DNA of 32,030 nt from positions 1-32,030 of the forward strand of contig CAMFFO010000013.1 of the NCBI GenBank assembly GCA_945949735.1. The letters are read 5' to 3'. Within the stretch, counting starts at the first letter, position 1. Each line of letters opens with the position of its first letter. Positions 23,053-30,817 of the stretch are shown in pieces. Made by a program: the position numbers and the translations under genes. Origin of the DNA: an uncultured Clostridia bacterium (GTDB lineage: Bacteria; Bacillota; Clostridia; Oscillospirales; Oscillospiraceae). Under the pieces are notes generated by a model, which worked only from the letters and a program-made list of their open reading frames with translations, had not been told where the DNA came from and made no database searches.

Positions 23053-24171
23053 TCACTCCTCCGCAGGCCGCACCAGCCAGTAGTCCGGCATTCTTCTGGG
23101 CTCCGACTGGAGCAGGGAGTAGCTGTTGACCATATAGACCTCTCCCGGATCCCGGTAGATGCCGGATACATCCCGGTACATCATCACCGTGGAGGAGCCG
23201 CCGTCCATATTGCAGGCGTTGATGGCCCCGTACTCCTGCATGATATTGATGACATCGGCATAGGTGCCTCCCACGGAGCCTGCCTGCCGCCCGTCAATGC
23301 ATACGAAGATCACCGCGCCGTCGGCCCGCTGGCCGATGGCCGTCCGGGGGTTCCAGCCGGAGACGCTGTAGGCCGCGGTGTTCACTTCGCCGTTCATAAT
23401 CAGCACCGGGCCGAAGCAGCAGCCGTCCCGGATGTTCAGCTCCTCGGCCTGGGCCTTGGTAATGTTCTCCTGGTGGACGACCAGGACATTGTCGTGGGTG
23501 AAGCCCGCAAAGCCGGTGATGCCGTTGGGGGGCGCGCCGGTGCTCCAGACACACTGCCCCTCGGAATAGACCAGTCCCTCAGGGGTGGAGCCCACTGCGG
23601 CAGTGGCCTTGCCGTTGTCATAGAAGGCTCCCGCGTTGACGGCGGCAACGATGTCTTCCTCCTCCATGACCTGGTTGATCCGCTTACCGGGCACGTCTCT
23701 GGAGAAGCCCTCCTTGTTGGAGACACCCAGGTACACCCGGCTGGGGTCCCGGATGATCATCACATGGGCGTTGAAGGTGTCGCCCTCCACGGATTCGATA
23801 CGGATGCCGTCGGGGTAGGCCTCCCACTCCTTGTCGCCGGAGGCATCGGGCCGGATCACTACGGCGGAGGTGTCGGACACCGTTTCCGTCAGAGTCGTAC
23901 CGCTGCCCGCCCGGATGGAGGCCAGGGTCTCGTCATCCAGGAACAGACCCGGGATCCATTTGGTTGCGCTGGGCTCCAGCAGAGACATGGTGAGAATCTG
24001 CCGGGCAGCGGGGGAGGGGCCCTTGAAAACCGTGTTCAGCACCAGCATCAGGCCGGAAACCACCAGCACCACTGCCAGCAGCAGCACAAAAAGAAACCGC
24101 CGCAGAACCATCAGAACTGTGGAGCGGCCCCGGCGGGGTTTGAACTGCAGGGAATCGTTGCTTCTTGCCAT
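23053..24171 (-). CDS. Phosphodiester glycosidase family membrane protein (NAGPA-like)
   Basis: 372 residues. A basic N-terminus (PRRGRSTVLMVLRR) precedes a membrane anchor at about 25-46; the rest is extracytoplasmic. The domain from about 130 on (AHVMIIRDPSRVYLG...AAVNAGAFYDNG...GWNPRTAIGQRADGAVIFVCIDGR...DVINIMQEYGAINACNMDGGSSTVMMY) is the phosphodiester-glycosidase/NAGPA fold (DUF2233-like), with the hallmark NAGAFY, RTAIGQ and NMDGGSS segments. Relatives cleave sugar-1-phosphodiesters and occur in exopolysaccharide or wall polymer metabolism; the substrate here is unknown. First gene of a two-gene operon with a clear promoter. Confidence 0.92.
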   Translation of the reverse strand: MARSNDSLQFKPRRGRSTVLMVLRRFLFVLLLAVVLVVSGLMLVLNTVFKGPSPAARQILTMSLLEPSATKWIPGLFLDDETLASIRAGSGTTLTETVSDTSAVVIRPDASGDKEWEAYPDGIRIESVEGDTFNAHVMIIRDPSRVYLGVSNKEGFSRDVPGKRINQVMEEEDIVAAVNAGAFYDNGKATAAVGSTPEGLVYSEGQCVWSTGAPPNGITGFAGFTHDNVLVVHQENITKAQAEELNIRDGCCFGPVLIMNGEVNTAAYSVSGWNPRTAIGQRADGAVIFVCIDGRQAGSVGGTYADVINIMQEYGAINACNMDGGSSTVMMYRDVSGIYRDPGEVYMVNSYSLLQSEPRRMPDYWLVRPAEE

Positions 24172-24218
24172 AGTACACCTCGTTATGTCCGCCCGGGGGC
24201 GGAAACTGGGATGATTAC

Positions 24219-24247
24219 AGTTTAACTTATTAAACCAGATTTGTCAA
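24219..24247 (-). promoter_or_regulatory. Promoter of the glycosidase-like operon
   Basis: Minus-strand perfect TTGACA (24242-24247), 17-base spacer, TAAACT (24219-24224), about 48 bases before the ATG at 24171. Confidence 0.7.
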
Positions 24248-24397
24248 CAGGAAAGTAACAAAAGCTATCAATTCAGTTACAAAAAAGCGGAAAGAATTCC
24301 ATAAATGAGCCCCAAAGGGCAGGTAATATTAACATAATGTAAATTAATCCGGTGCGCACCCTACAGGGGAAGCGCTTTATTTGCTGCGAACAAAGCA

Positions 24398-24633
24398 ATA
24401 ACTTGGTGTTTGTCGCTTCGCTCCAAGTTTCCTGTCATTGCGAACCAGTCCGCTTAAGTGGTGTGGCAATCCCCCGGTTGAGTGGAATCAGGTATCGATT
24501 ACCACCGAAAATAGCGTCGACCCCCATTTTCGGGTGCTTTTCGGTACATTTCCCCGCTAACCGGGGGATTGCCACGACCAGTGTGCGCACTGGTCTCGCA
24601 ATGACAGCATGATTTTTCAAACACCAATTTGCC
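24398..24633. repeat. Intergenic palindromic element, copy E (TGTCATTGCGA interior)
   Basis: The left end AACTTGGTGTTTGTCG has one mismatch, the right end is CAAACACCAATTTGCC, and the central block is reversed (TGCTTTTCGGTACATTTCCC). It fills most of the 500-base gap between the glycosidase promoter and the HAD gene stop; 24248-24397 shows nothing else recognisable. Confidence 0.85.
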
Positions 24634-24674
24634 GGTTTTCGCGGGAACGTTGGGGATGGGCGGCGTGGGATTTT

Positions 24675-25364
24675 TTATTTCCCGATGGTTTCCAGCAGCT
24701 GTTCCAGCTGGGCGATGGATTCGATTTCGTAATCCGGAACGATGTCCGTGTGGGGCTTATGCCCGGGGTTCACCCACACCGTGGGGAGCCCCGCGTTTTT
24801 GCCACCCAGAATGTCGGAGGTCAGGCTGTCGCCTACCATAACCGCTTTTTCCGGGGCAAAGTCCGGAATTTTCGCGAAGCAGGCGTCGAAAAAAGCCCTC
24901 GACGGCTTGTTGGCTCCCAGCTCCTCGGAAATGAAAATCCCCTCAAAATACCGGTACAATCCCGCGCTGCGGAGCCTGCTGTGCTGCACGGAGGCGGTGC
25001 CGTTGCTGGCAAGATACAGCCGGTATTTTTGGCTGAGGCGTTTTACCGCCTCCTCCGCCCCGGGGAGGAAGAAGTGGCCCCGGGACAGGTTCTCCTGGTA
25101 GCGGGCGGTGCATTCCTCCGGCTCCACAGCCTTGCCCAGTTCCCGAAACAGCACCGCGAACCGGCCGGCCTGCACCTGTTCCCGGGTCAGCAGGCCCTTC
25201 TCCAGCTGCTCCCAGTGCCACTGGTTGATGATGTGGTAGCGATCCATCACGTCCGGCTCCGGCTCCACCCCGAAGGAGCGCAGCGTCGATGCCAGGGCAA
25301 TCCGCTCCGCCCGGTGAAAGTCCAGAATGGTGTCGTCCAGATCCAGAAACAGAAATTCGATCAT
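24675..25364 (-). CDS. HAD-superfamily phosphatase, YjjG-like (noncanonical pyrimidine nucleotidase family)
   Basis: 229 residues. HAD motif I FLDLDDTILDF (nucleophile Asp8) is followed by a helical C1 cap, then motif II YLASNGT, the motif III lysine in GANKPSRAFFDA and motif IV VMVGDSLTSDILGGKNAG. The DLDDTILDF start and ISEELGANKPSRAFFD segment match the YjjG/YfnB group, which dephosphorylates pyrimidine nucleotides including noncanonical ones. Cytoplasmic. The ATG has AAGGAG 5 bases upstream. Copy F of the repeat lies between it and rsmA, both on the minus strand. The group is fairly sure; substrate preference is inferred. Confidence 0.88.
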   Translation of the reverse strand: MIEFLFLDLDDTILDFHRAERIALASTLRSFGVEPEPDVMDRYHIINQWHWEQLEKGLLTREQVQAGRFAVLFRELGKAVEPEECTARYQENLSRGHFFLPGAEEAVKRLSQKYRLYLASNGTASVQHSRLRSAGLYRYFEGIFISEELGANKPSRAFFDACFAKIPDFAPEKAVMVGDSLTSDILGGKNAGLPTVWVNPGHKPHTDIVPDYEIESIAQLEQLLETIGK

Positions 25365-25421
25365 GGCAGCTCCTTAATTAACTGACAATTCGGGAAGCTT
25401 TTCGATTTTGCTCAGATACCC

Positions 25422-25668
25422 GACAAATTGGTGTTTGTCGCTGTGCGTCCAAAATTATCTGTCATTGCGAACCAGTCCGCAGACTGGTGTGGCAATCCCC
25501 CGGTTAGAGGGGAAATGTACCGAATAGTACCAAAAAATGGGGGTTACCGCGATTTTTGGCGGTAATCGTCACCTGGTTCCTTTCAACAGGGGGATTGCCA
25601 CGCCAGTGTGCGCACTGGCTCGCAATGACAGGTAATTTTGGGCACAGCCCGACAAACACCAATTTATC
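25422..25668. repeat. Intergenic palindromic element, copy F (TGTCATTGCGA interior)
   Basis: The most symmetric copy: left GACAAATTGGTGTTTGTC (self-complementary mini-hairpin) and right GACAAACACCAATTTATC, and the arms themselves pair (CCAAAATTATC with GGTAATTTTGG). The right end supplies the TAA stop codon of rsmA (25664-25666). Confidence 0.9.
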
Positions 25669-26521
25669 TCCCGGCGATGGCGTTGGCGATTCGGACGAAT
25701 TCGGGGATGCCCAGGGTTTCGCCCCGGACGTTTTCCGGGAAGCCCGCGCGGAGGATCACTGCTTCGGCTCCGGCCTTGCCCAGCTCCGGGAATCCGGCGG
25801 CGAGGCCGTTGCTGAGCTTCTTGCGCCGCATGGCGAAGCTGGCCCGAACCGTGCGGAAGAAAATCTCCCGGTCGGCTTCCCCCCAGCTCCGGTTTTTCCG
25901 AACCTTCAGCCGGATCACCGCCGAGGTGACCTTGGGCTGGGGCAGAAAGCAGTGGGCGGGCACGTCAAAGAGAAGCTCCGGCTCCGCGTAGTACTGGCAC
26001 AGCACGGTAAACGCGCCGTAGTCCGGGGTGCCCGGGGCGGCGGCGATCCGCTGGGCCACCTCTTTTTGCACCATGACGGTGACGGAATCAAAGCAGTCCG
26101 CTTCCAGGAGCGCCGCCAGGATGGGGGTGGTGATATAATAGGGGAGATTGGCGCAGGCCATGGGGCGCAATCCCCCGAGCTTTTCCCGCACCAGACCGGG
26201 CAGGTCCAGCTTCAGCGCGTCGGCCCAGAGAATTTCCAGATTGGAAAATTCCCCCACGGTGATGTCCAGGAGGGGCTTTAACCGGGTGTCCAGCTCCACG
26301 GCGCAGACCCTTCCTGCGCGCAGGCACAGCTGCTGGGTCAGCGGGCCGATGCCCGGGCCGATTTCCAGCACCCCGGCAGTTTCGTCCACCCCGGCCTCCC
26401 GGGCGATGGACTCCGGCACCCAGGAGGCAATGAGAAAATTCTGCCCCTTGGCCTTGGAAAACCGGAACCCATGCTCCTGCAGCAGGGGCTTCATCACTTG
26501 AATGTCGCAGACGTTGACCAT
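25664..26521 (-). CDS. rsmA: 16S rRNA dimethyladenosine transferase (KsgA/RsmA)
   Basis: 285 residues; dimethylates the two adjacent adenines near the 3' end of 16S rRNA during small-subunit maturation. The N-terminus RFSKAKGQNFLIA matches the family SKxLGQNFL pattern. SAM motif I EIGPGIGP is at 53-60, the acidic AVELD follows, and the catalytic NLPYYIT is at 125-131. The C-terminal helical domain is intact, ending in a short tail. The start at 26521 has AAAGGAG. The stop codon lies inside the end of a repeat element, so the element reached right up to, or replaced, the original 3' end. Function is confident. Confidence 0.96.
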   Translation of the reverse strand: MVNVCDIQVMKPLLQEHGFRFSKAKGQNFLIASWVPESIAREAGVDETAGVLEIGPGIGPLTQQLCLRAGRVCAVELDTRLKPLLDITVGEFSNLEILWADALKLDLPGLVREKLGGLRPMACANLPYYITTPILAALLEADCFDSVTVMVQKEVAQRIAAAPGTPDYGAFTVLCQYYAEPELLFDVPAHCFLPQPKVTSAVIRLKVRKNRSWGEADREIFFRTVRASFAMRRKKLSNGLAAGFPELGKAGAEAVILRAGFPENVRGETLGIPEFVRIANAIAGR

Positions 26522-26554
26522 TGGGAGCTCCTTTCTGGGGAGGGGAATTTTATG

Positions 26555-26841
26555 AGTGAACAGTGGACAGTTGACAGTGGACAGTTGTGGTATCCCCTAC
26601 GGGGATGAATTAGAAAATGTGCTTATCGGATTTACTCAGCTGACTGACAAATTGTTGTTTGAACGGCTTCGCCTCAAAGTATCCTGTCATTGCGAACCAG
26701 TCTGCGGACTGGTCTCGCAATGACAGGAAACCTGGAGACTGCCCGACAAACACCAATTTGTCGGTTAGCTGAGTGAAATCGATATGCACTTTAAACATGT
26801 CCCGAAGGGACTTCTTAACTGTCCACTTTCCACTGTTCACT
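26555..26841. repeat. Outer palindrome (AGTGAACAGTGGA arms) enclosing repeat copy G
   Basis: The left arm AGTGAACAGTGGACAGTT (26555-26572) faces AACTGTCC...CCACTGTTCACT (26817-26841). Inside, TATCCCCTACGGGGATG pairs in layout with CATGTCCCGAAGGGACTT, and CTCAGCTGAC with GTTAGCTGAG. The structure therefore nests around copy G like a further shell. The left arm has an internal tandem (ACAGTGGACAGTTG repeated). Confidence 0.75.
26646..26762. repeat. Intergenic palindromic element, copy G (short deletion derivative)
   Basis: GACAAATTGTTGTTTG at the left and GACAAACACCAATTTGTC at the right flank only a TGTCATTGCGAACCAGTC / GACTGGTCTCGCAATGACA hairpin. The GGCAATCCCCC and central blocks of the full element are missing, leaving 117 bases. 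Its left arm (AACGGCTTCGCCTCAAAG) is identical to that of copy H at 30818. Confidence 0.85.
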
Positions 26842-26848
26842 GAAATCC

Positions 26849-28039
26849 TTATCCTTCGCTGAGCAGTACGTCGGCCAGGGAGGTGTCGGAAAGGAAGGTG
26901 TCGGCGTTGTAGAGGAACAGCACGTCCGTAATGGACTCGCTCTTGACCACCAGGTCGATGTTGTCGTAGTAATACCGGGGGTCGATCATGGTGATGTGGT
27001 CATAGTAGGGGTACAGAAACTGCACCATGCAGTTGGCATAGGAGTCCTTAAACAGCAGCAGGCACCGGCCCGTGTCCGCCGTGGTGGTGATGTCCACCCG
27101 GGAGTGGTTGCCGCCGAAGAATACGGTGTAGTGATCCTTCTGATTCAGAGCGCTGCGGCGGTACAGGGAGCTGATGTTCTCCCCGGTATCGGCGTAGTTA
27201 ACATAATAATCAATGCCGGTATGGGGAATGCAGATCTCCACGGTGTCCCTGGAGGCGTGGCTGCCGCTCTTGGAGGACAGGGTGCCCTCAAAGGTGTTGG
27301 ACACGGGGTAGGCGGTATAGTCCTCCTCCTTGATGGCCTGGATATTCAGCGCCTCCGTCATGGCGTAGAAGGCGTACTTGGCCCCCATGCTGGTCCAGTG
27401 GTGGTCGGTTTTGTAGTAGAGTCCCTCGTCCTTATGGGCGAGCAGGGCGTCGGTCACATCGCAGAATCGCACCGCTTCCAGATGCTCCTGAATCCAGGCC
27501 AGATCTTCCCGCTGATCCCGCGCGGGGGCGTTGGCGGGCAGCAGGTCGCTCAGCACCGTCACCGCGTTGGGGGCTACGGTCATGACCATGCTGAGGTCGG
27601 GGTATTTGGCGGCAAAGGATTCTACCGCGGACAGGTTCCGCTCCGCCTGAGCCCAGTTGGGCTCCCCGGGAATCTGGATCAGGTAGCCGTCGTCACAGAG
27701 GTAGACGCCTCCCGCCTCCTTCTGGCCGAGAAGCTGATTCATTTTCAGGTTCAGGCTGATCCAGGCGTCCCGTCCCGGGAACTGATCCGCGGTGTAATCT
27801 CCCAGCTCCTCCAGGAAGCTGCCGTCGTAGATCGAGGAGAGGGTGATTTTGGGGAATTGGGCCAGCATCCGGTTTTCGCTGTCGGAAAACTCCCGATCCC
27901 TGACCAGAATGCCGGTTCCGATGCCCAGGAGCATGGTCAGCACCAGCAGCCAGCTGAGGTACTGGCCCTGGAGCCGCCGGTTGACCTGAAAGGGGGTCCG
28001 CCGCCGGGGATTGCGGGGAGTATTGCGTTTTTCGTCCAA
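26849..28039 (-). CDS. DHHW-family protein (AlgX/AlgJ-like acyl-transfer partner)
   Basis: 396 residues. Translation most likely starts at a TTG (28037-28039), 8 bases after AAGGAGG and 17 bases after the MBOAT stop. An N-terminal anchor spans about 28-46; the rest is extracytoplasmic. The signature YKTDHHWTSMGA has D212-H213-H214-W215, defining the DHHW family, related to the SGNH-like AlgJ/AlgX acetylation proteins; an upstream EFSDSENRMLAQFP segment is also typical. It probably accepts acyl groups passed by the MBOAT channel and transfers them to an extracellular glycan. It is the last gene of the four-gene operon. Confidence 0.92.
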   Translation of the reverse strand: MDEKRNTPRNPRRRTPFQVNRRLQGQYLSWLLVLTMLLGIGTGILVRDREFSDSENRMLAQFPKITLSSIYDGSFLEELGDYTADQFPGRDAWISLNLKMNQLLGQKEAGGVYLCDDGYLIQIPGEPNWAQAERNLSAVESFAAKYPDLSMVMTVAPNAVTVLSDLLPANAPARDQREDLAWIQEHLEAVRFCDVTDALLAHKDEGLYYKTDHHWTSMGAKYAFYAMTEALNIQAIKEEDYTAYPVSNTFEGTLSSKSGSHASRDTVEICIPHTGIDYYVNYADTGENISSLYRRSALNQKDHYTVFFGGNHSRVDITTTADTGRCLLLFKDSYANCMVQFLYPYYDHITMIDPRYYYDNIDLVVKSESITDVLFLYNADTFLSDTSLADVLLSEG

Positions 28040-28055
28040 AGCAGCCGCCTCCTTT

Positions 28056-29468
28056 TCAGAATTGGAAATACAGGAACGACGAATAGGTGCTCACCGTCAT
28101 TCCCGCGATACACAGGATCATCAGCGCCGCGAACCACACGACGCTCACATACACCGGCCACCTCCTGCGGCGCAGGGTCTGGTTGCCCAGCTTGGCGGCC
28201 AGGGGGTAGGCCCCAAAAGCGCTGATTACCAGGATGACGGCGCAGCCGGAGAGGTAATACTTGGCCGTGGAATCCAGGAAGCCCCCGGCTCCCAGCCCCA
28301 GCATACTCCCAAGCCACCGGAAAGCGAAGCCCAGGCTGGGGCTGAAGAAGAACACCCAGCCGATGATCACCAGCAGCAGTGTGGGAATTCTGCGGACAAA
28401 GTTTGGAATTTTTTCCAGAATTTTGGCAAAAACAAACTTTTCCAGCAGCAAAAGCAGCCCGTAGTAGAGCCCCCAGAACACGAAGTTCCAGCTGGCCCCG
28501 TGCCAGATGCCGGTGAGCAGCCACACGATGAGCAGGTTGCGGATGGTTTTGGCCGTGCCCGCCCGGCTGCCGCCCAGGGGGATGTACACATAGTCCCGGA
28601 ACCAGGCGCCCAGGGAGATATGCCACCTGCGCCAGAACTCGGTGAGGCTGGCGCTCATATAGGGATAGTCGAAGTTCTTCTGGAAGGTAAAGCCGAACAT
28701 TTCCGCAAGGCCGATGGCCATGTCGGAGTAGCCCCCGAAGTCAAAGTAGAGCATCAGGGCGTAGCACACTGCCCCCAGCCAGGCGGAGACTGCGCTGAGG
28801 CTCCCCGGATCCAGAGCGGAGAGGGCATAGAAGGTCTTGCCCAGGGTATCCGCCAGCAGCACCTTTTTACTTAGGCCGATGAGAAACAGGCGGCTGCCCC
28901 TGCCGAACCGAATGGCCCCGATCTTCCGCTCCATGATCTGCTGCTCCATCTCGGCATAGGGCACGATGGGGCCGGAGACCAGCTTGGGGAAGAAGGTGAC
29001 GAAGAGGGTGAAATGGATCACATTCCGCTGGGCTGGAGCCTTGCCCCGGTACACGTCGAACAGGTACGACAGCACCGAGAAGGTGAAAAAGGAAACGCCG
29101 ATGGGACTGGAGGTGACCCGGGTGGCGAGATGGGTCTTGAAAACCGCGTTTACGTTCTCCAGGAGGAATCCCCAGTATTTGAAGAAGCCCAGCAGCAGCA
29201 GGTTTACAACCACCGCGCTGATCAGGGCGTATTTTGCCCCCCGGGGGTCGTTCTCCTCCTCCTTTTTCTCCGCGATGAGCAGGCCGGAGAAGTAGTTGAA
29301 GGCCAGGATCACCAGCATCAGCGCGAAATATTTGGGGGAGCCCCAGGCGAAGAACAACAGGCTGAGGAGCGCCAGGATCAGATTCTTGCCCTTCATGGGC
29401 ATGACCTTATGAAGAAGCAGCGCGAAGGGGAGGAATACAAAGACAAATCTCAGTTCCGAAAACGCCAT
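28056..29468 (-). CDS. MBOAT-family membrane O-acyltransferase (AlgI/DltB/PatA-like)
   Basis: 470 residues, about ten or more hydrophobic segments, the usual AlgI-type size. Hallmarks: VSYLF-type region SVLSYLFDVYRGK, PKLVSGPIVPYAEM, GLSKKVLLAD, the DFGGYSDMAIG segment, FWRRWHISLGAWFRDYVYIPLGG and the catalytic-histidine segment LLTGIWHGASWNFVFWG. Such proteins move acyl groups across the membrane for O-acylation of polysaccharides or wall polymers. The start has AAAGGAGGG. It sits between DUF4358 and DHHW genes, the typical partner arrangement. Target polymer unknown. Confidence 0.95.
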   Translation of the reverse strand: MAFSELRFVFVFLPFALLLHKVMPMKGKNLILALLSLLFFAWGSPKYFALMLVILAFNYFSGLLIAEKKEEENDPRGAKYALISAVVVNLLLLGFFKYWGFLLENVNAVFKTHLATRVTSSPIGVSFFTFSVLSYLFDVYRGKAPAQRNVIHFTLFVTFFPKLVSGPIVPYAEMEQQIMERKIGAIRFGRGSRLFLIGLSKKVLLADTLGKTFYALSALDPGSLSAVSAWLGAVCYALMLYFDFGGYSDMAIGLAEMFGFTFQKNFDYPYMSASLTEFWRRWHISLGAWFRDYVYIPLGGSRAGTAKTIRNLLIVWLLTGIWHGASWNFVFWGLYYGLLLLLEKFVFAKILEKIPNFVRRIPTLLLVIIGWVFFFSPSLGFAFRWLGSMLGLGAGGFLDSTAKYYLSGCAVILVISAFGAYPLAAKLGNQTLRRRRWPVYVSVVWFAALMILCIAGMTVSTYSSFLYFQF

Positions 29469-29481
29469 GGTGCCCCCTCCT

Positions 29482-29967
29482 TTACAGCGCGCCCCGGAAG
29501 GCCTTCCGGGCGGCTTCGGCGTGGTCGCTTACCACAAAGAGGACATAGTTCCCCCGCAGCTCCACCACCGCGTGGTTGGTCAGCAGGTCAAACTGCTCCA
29601 CACCGTAGCCCTCGAAGGTGTTCTTCTGGGTCTGCAGCCTGGCTTCAATGGCGTCGCTGACGGTCTGCTGTTGGGATATATCCTTCAGCTTTACGATCAG
29701 AACCTCCTCGGCCATCATGTTGGTATTGGGGTAGTAGAGGATGCAGCCCTCGTAATCGGCAGGGTCCAGGCCGTAGAACCGCTTGACCATCTGGTTGTCG
29801 GCCAGCTGCATATTCTCCATATCGACGGCAGAGGTCACCGCCTCCGCCACCTCCTGGGGGTCCGCGCCGCTGACGGAGTTGCCTCCGAACAGCACGATCA
29901 GGCAGACGATTCCCACCACCACCGCGGCCCACCGGCCGATCTCATACAAAAACGCGTTGGATCTCAT
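29482..29967 (-). CDS. DUF4358-family membrane-anchored protein
   Basis: 161 residues. One membrane helix at about 10-30, then a compact extracytoplasmic domain: FYGLDPADYEGCILYYPNTNMMAEEVLIVKLKD and the C-terminal NYVLFVVSDHAEAARKAF fit the DUF4358 pattern of Clostridia. Function unknown. The ATG lies 3 bases after the SGNH hydrolase stop, with its ribosome site overlapping the end of that gene, so the two are coupled. Its steady presence with MBOAT/DHHW genes, if it holds in other genomes, would make it an accessory of the acylation complex. Confidence 0.85.
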   Translation of the reverse strand: MRSNAFLYEIGRWAAVVVGIVCLIVLFGGNSVSGADPQEVAEAVTSAVDMENMQLADNQMVKRFYGLDPADYEGCILYYPNTNMMAEEVLIVKLKDISQQQTVSDAIEARLQTQKNTFEGYGVEQFDLLTNHAVVELRGNYVLFVVSDHAEAARKAFRGAL

Positions 29968-29970
29968 ACA

Positions 29971-30771
29971 TCAGCCCTCCATCAGGGTGGCCACCAGCAG
30001 GCAGCTGGCCCAGTAGGGATAGAATTCCTTCCGGAAGTGGATGCCGTCCGGATCCCAGAGGTTGGGATACTTATCCGCCAGGGAGTCGCAGTTGGCGAAG
30101 AGGACGCCGTTTTCCTTGCAGGCAGCCTCCAAAGCCGCGCTCCAATCGGGAATGTTGTACCACTTGGTGGTGCGCTCAAAAGCAGGGTCCCGAGCGGGGA
30201 GAATGGAGCTGACCACCACGGTGGTATTGGGAAGCTTGGTATTGATCTCCCGGATGATCTGCATATATTCGCCCACATACTGCTCCGCGCTGTCCCAGTA
30301 GCCGATGGAGGTGTCGTTCAGGCCGTAGCACAGGTACACCGTGGCCGGGTTCATGGCCACCAGGGCGTCCATGTTGGCGGTGATGTCCCGGATGGTGTGG
30401 CCGCCGTCGGCAATGCACCGGCTCTTGTCCAGGAAGCCGTGGTACCAGAAGCCCACCGCCCGGGAGTCGCCCATGATGCAGTAGTCCTTGAACATGGAGA
30501 ACGGATCCATGCCGCCGCTGGTCAGCTGGGTCACCAGCAGATCCCGCTGGGCCGCCAGCTTCGTCTCATAAATCTGCTTGCGCACGGCCATAACGTCCGC
30601 GGGATCCTTCTTCTCCAGTGCCTCCAGGTAGGAGATCCCGGCGTCCAGGGTACTGTCCGCGGCGGCCTTCTCGTCCTTGCCGCCCAGAAATACGATGCTC
30701 AGCGCGGCAATCAGCAGCACGGGAGCCGCCAGAGCCAGCCATATGGGAAATTCTCTTCGTCTGTTGCTCAT
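29971..30771 (-). CDS. SGNH/GDSL-type hydrolase, membrane anchored
   Basis: 266 residues. An N-terminal anchor spans about 10-30, a charged helical linker 33-90, and the SGNH domain follows. Block I is CIMGDSRAVGF (Ser103), block II has the glycine in IADGGHTIRDI, block III YGLNDTS (Asn152), and block V DPDGIHF gives Asp242 and His245. All catalytic elements are present, so it should be an active esterase or acyltransferase outside the membrane. First gene of the operon with DUF4358, MBOAT and DHHW proteins; it may be the terminal transferase or a de-acylating counterpart. Confidence 0.9.
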   Translation of the reverse strand: MSNRRREFPIWLALAAPVLLIAALSIVFLGGKDEKAAADSTLDAGISYLEALEKKDPADVMAVRKQIYETKLAAQRDLLVTQLTSGGMDPFSMFKDYCIMGDSRAVGFWYHGFLDKSRCIADGGHTIRDITANMDALVAMNPATVYLCYGLNDTSIGYWDSAEQYVGEYMQIIREINTKLPNTTVVVSSILPARDPAFERTTKWYNIPDWSAALEAACKENGVLFANCDSLADKYPNLWDPDGIHFRKEFYPYWASCLLVATLMEG

Positions 30772-30817
30772 AATCCTTCAACCGCCAGTCTTGGAATTTG
30801 AAAAGCCGCCAAAGCGG

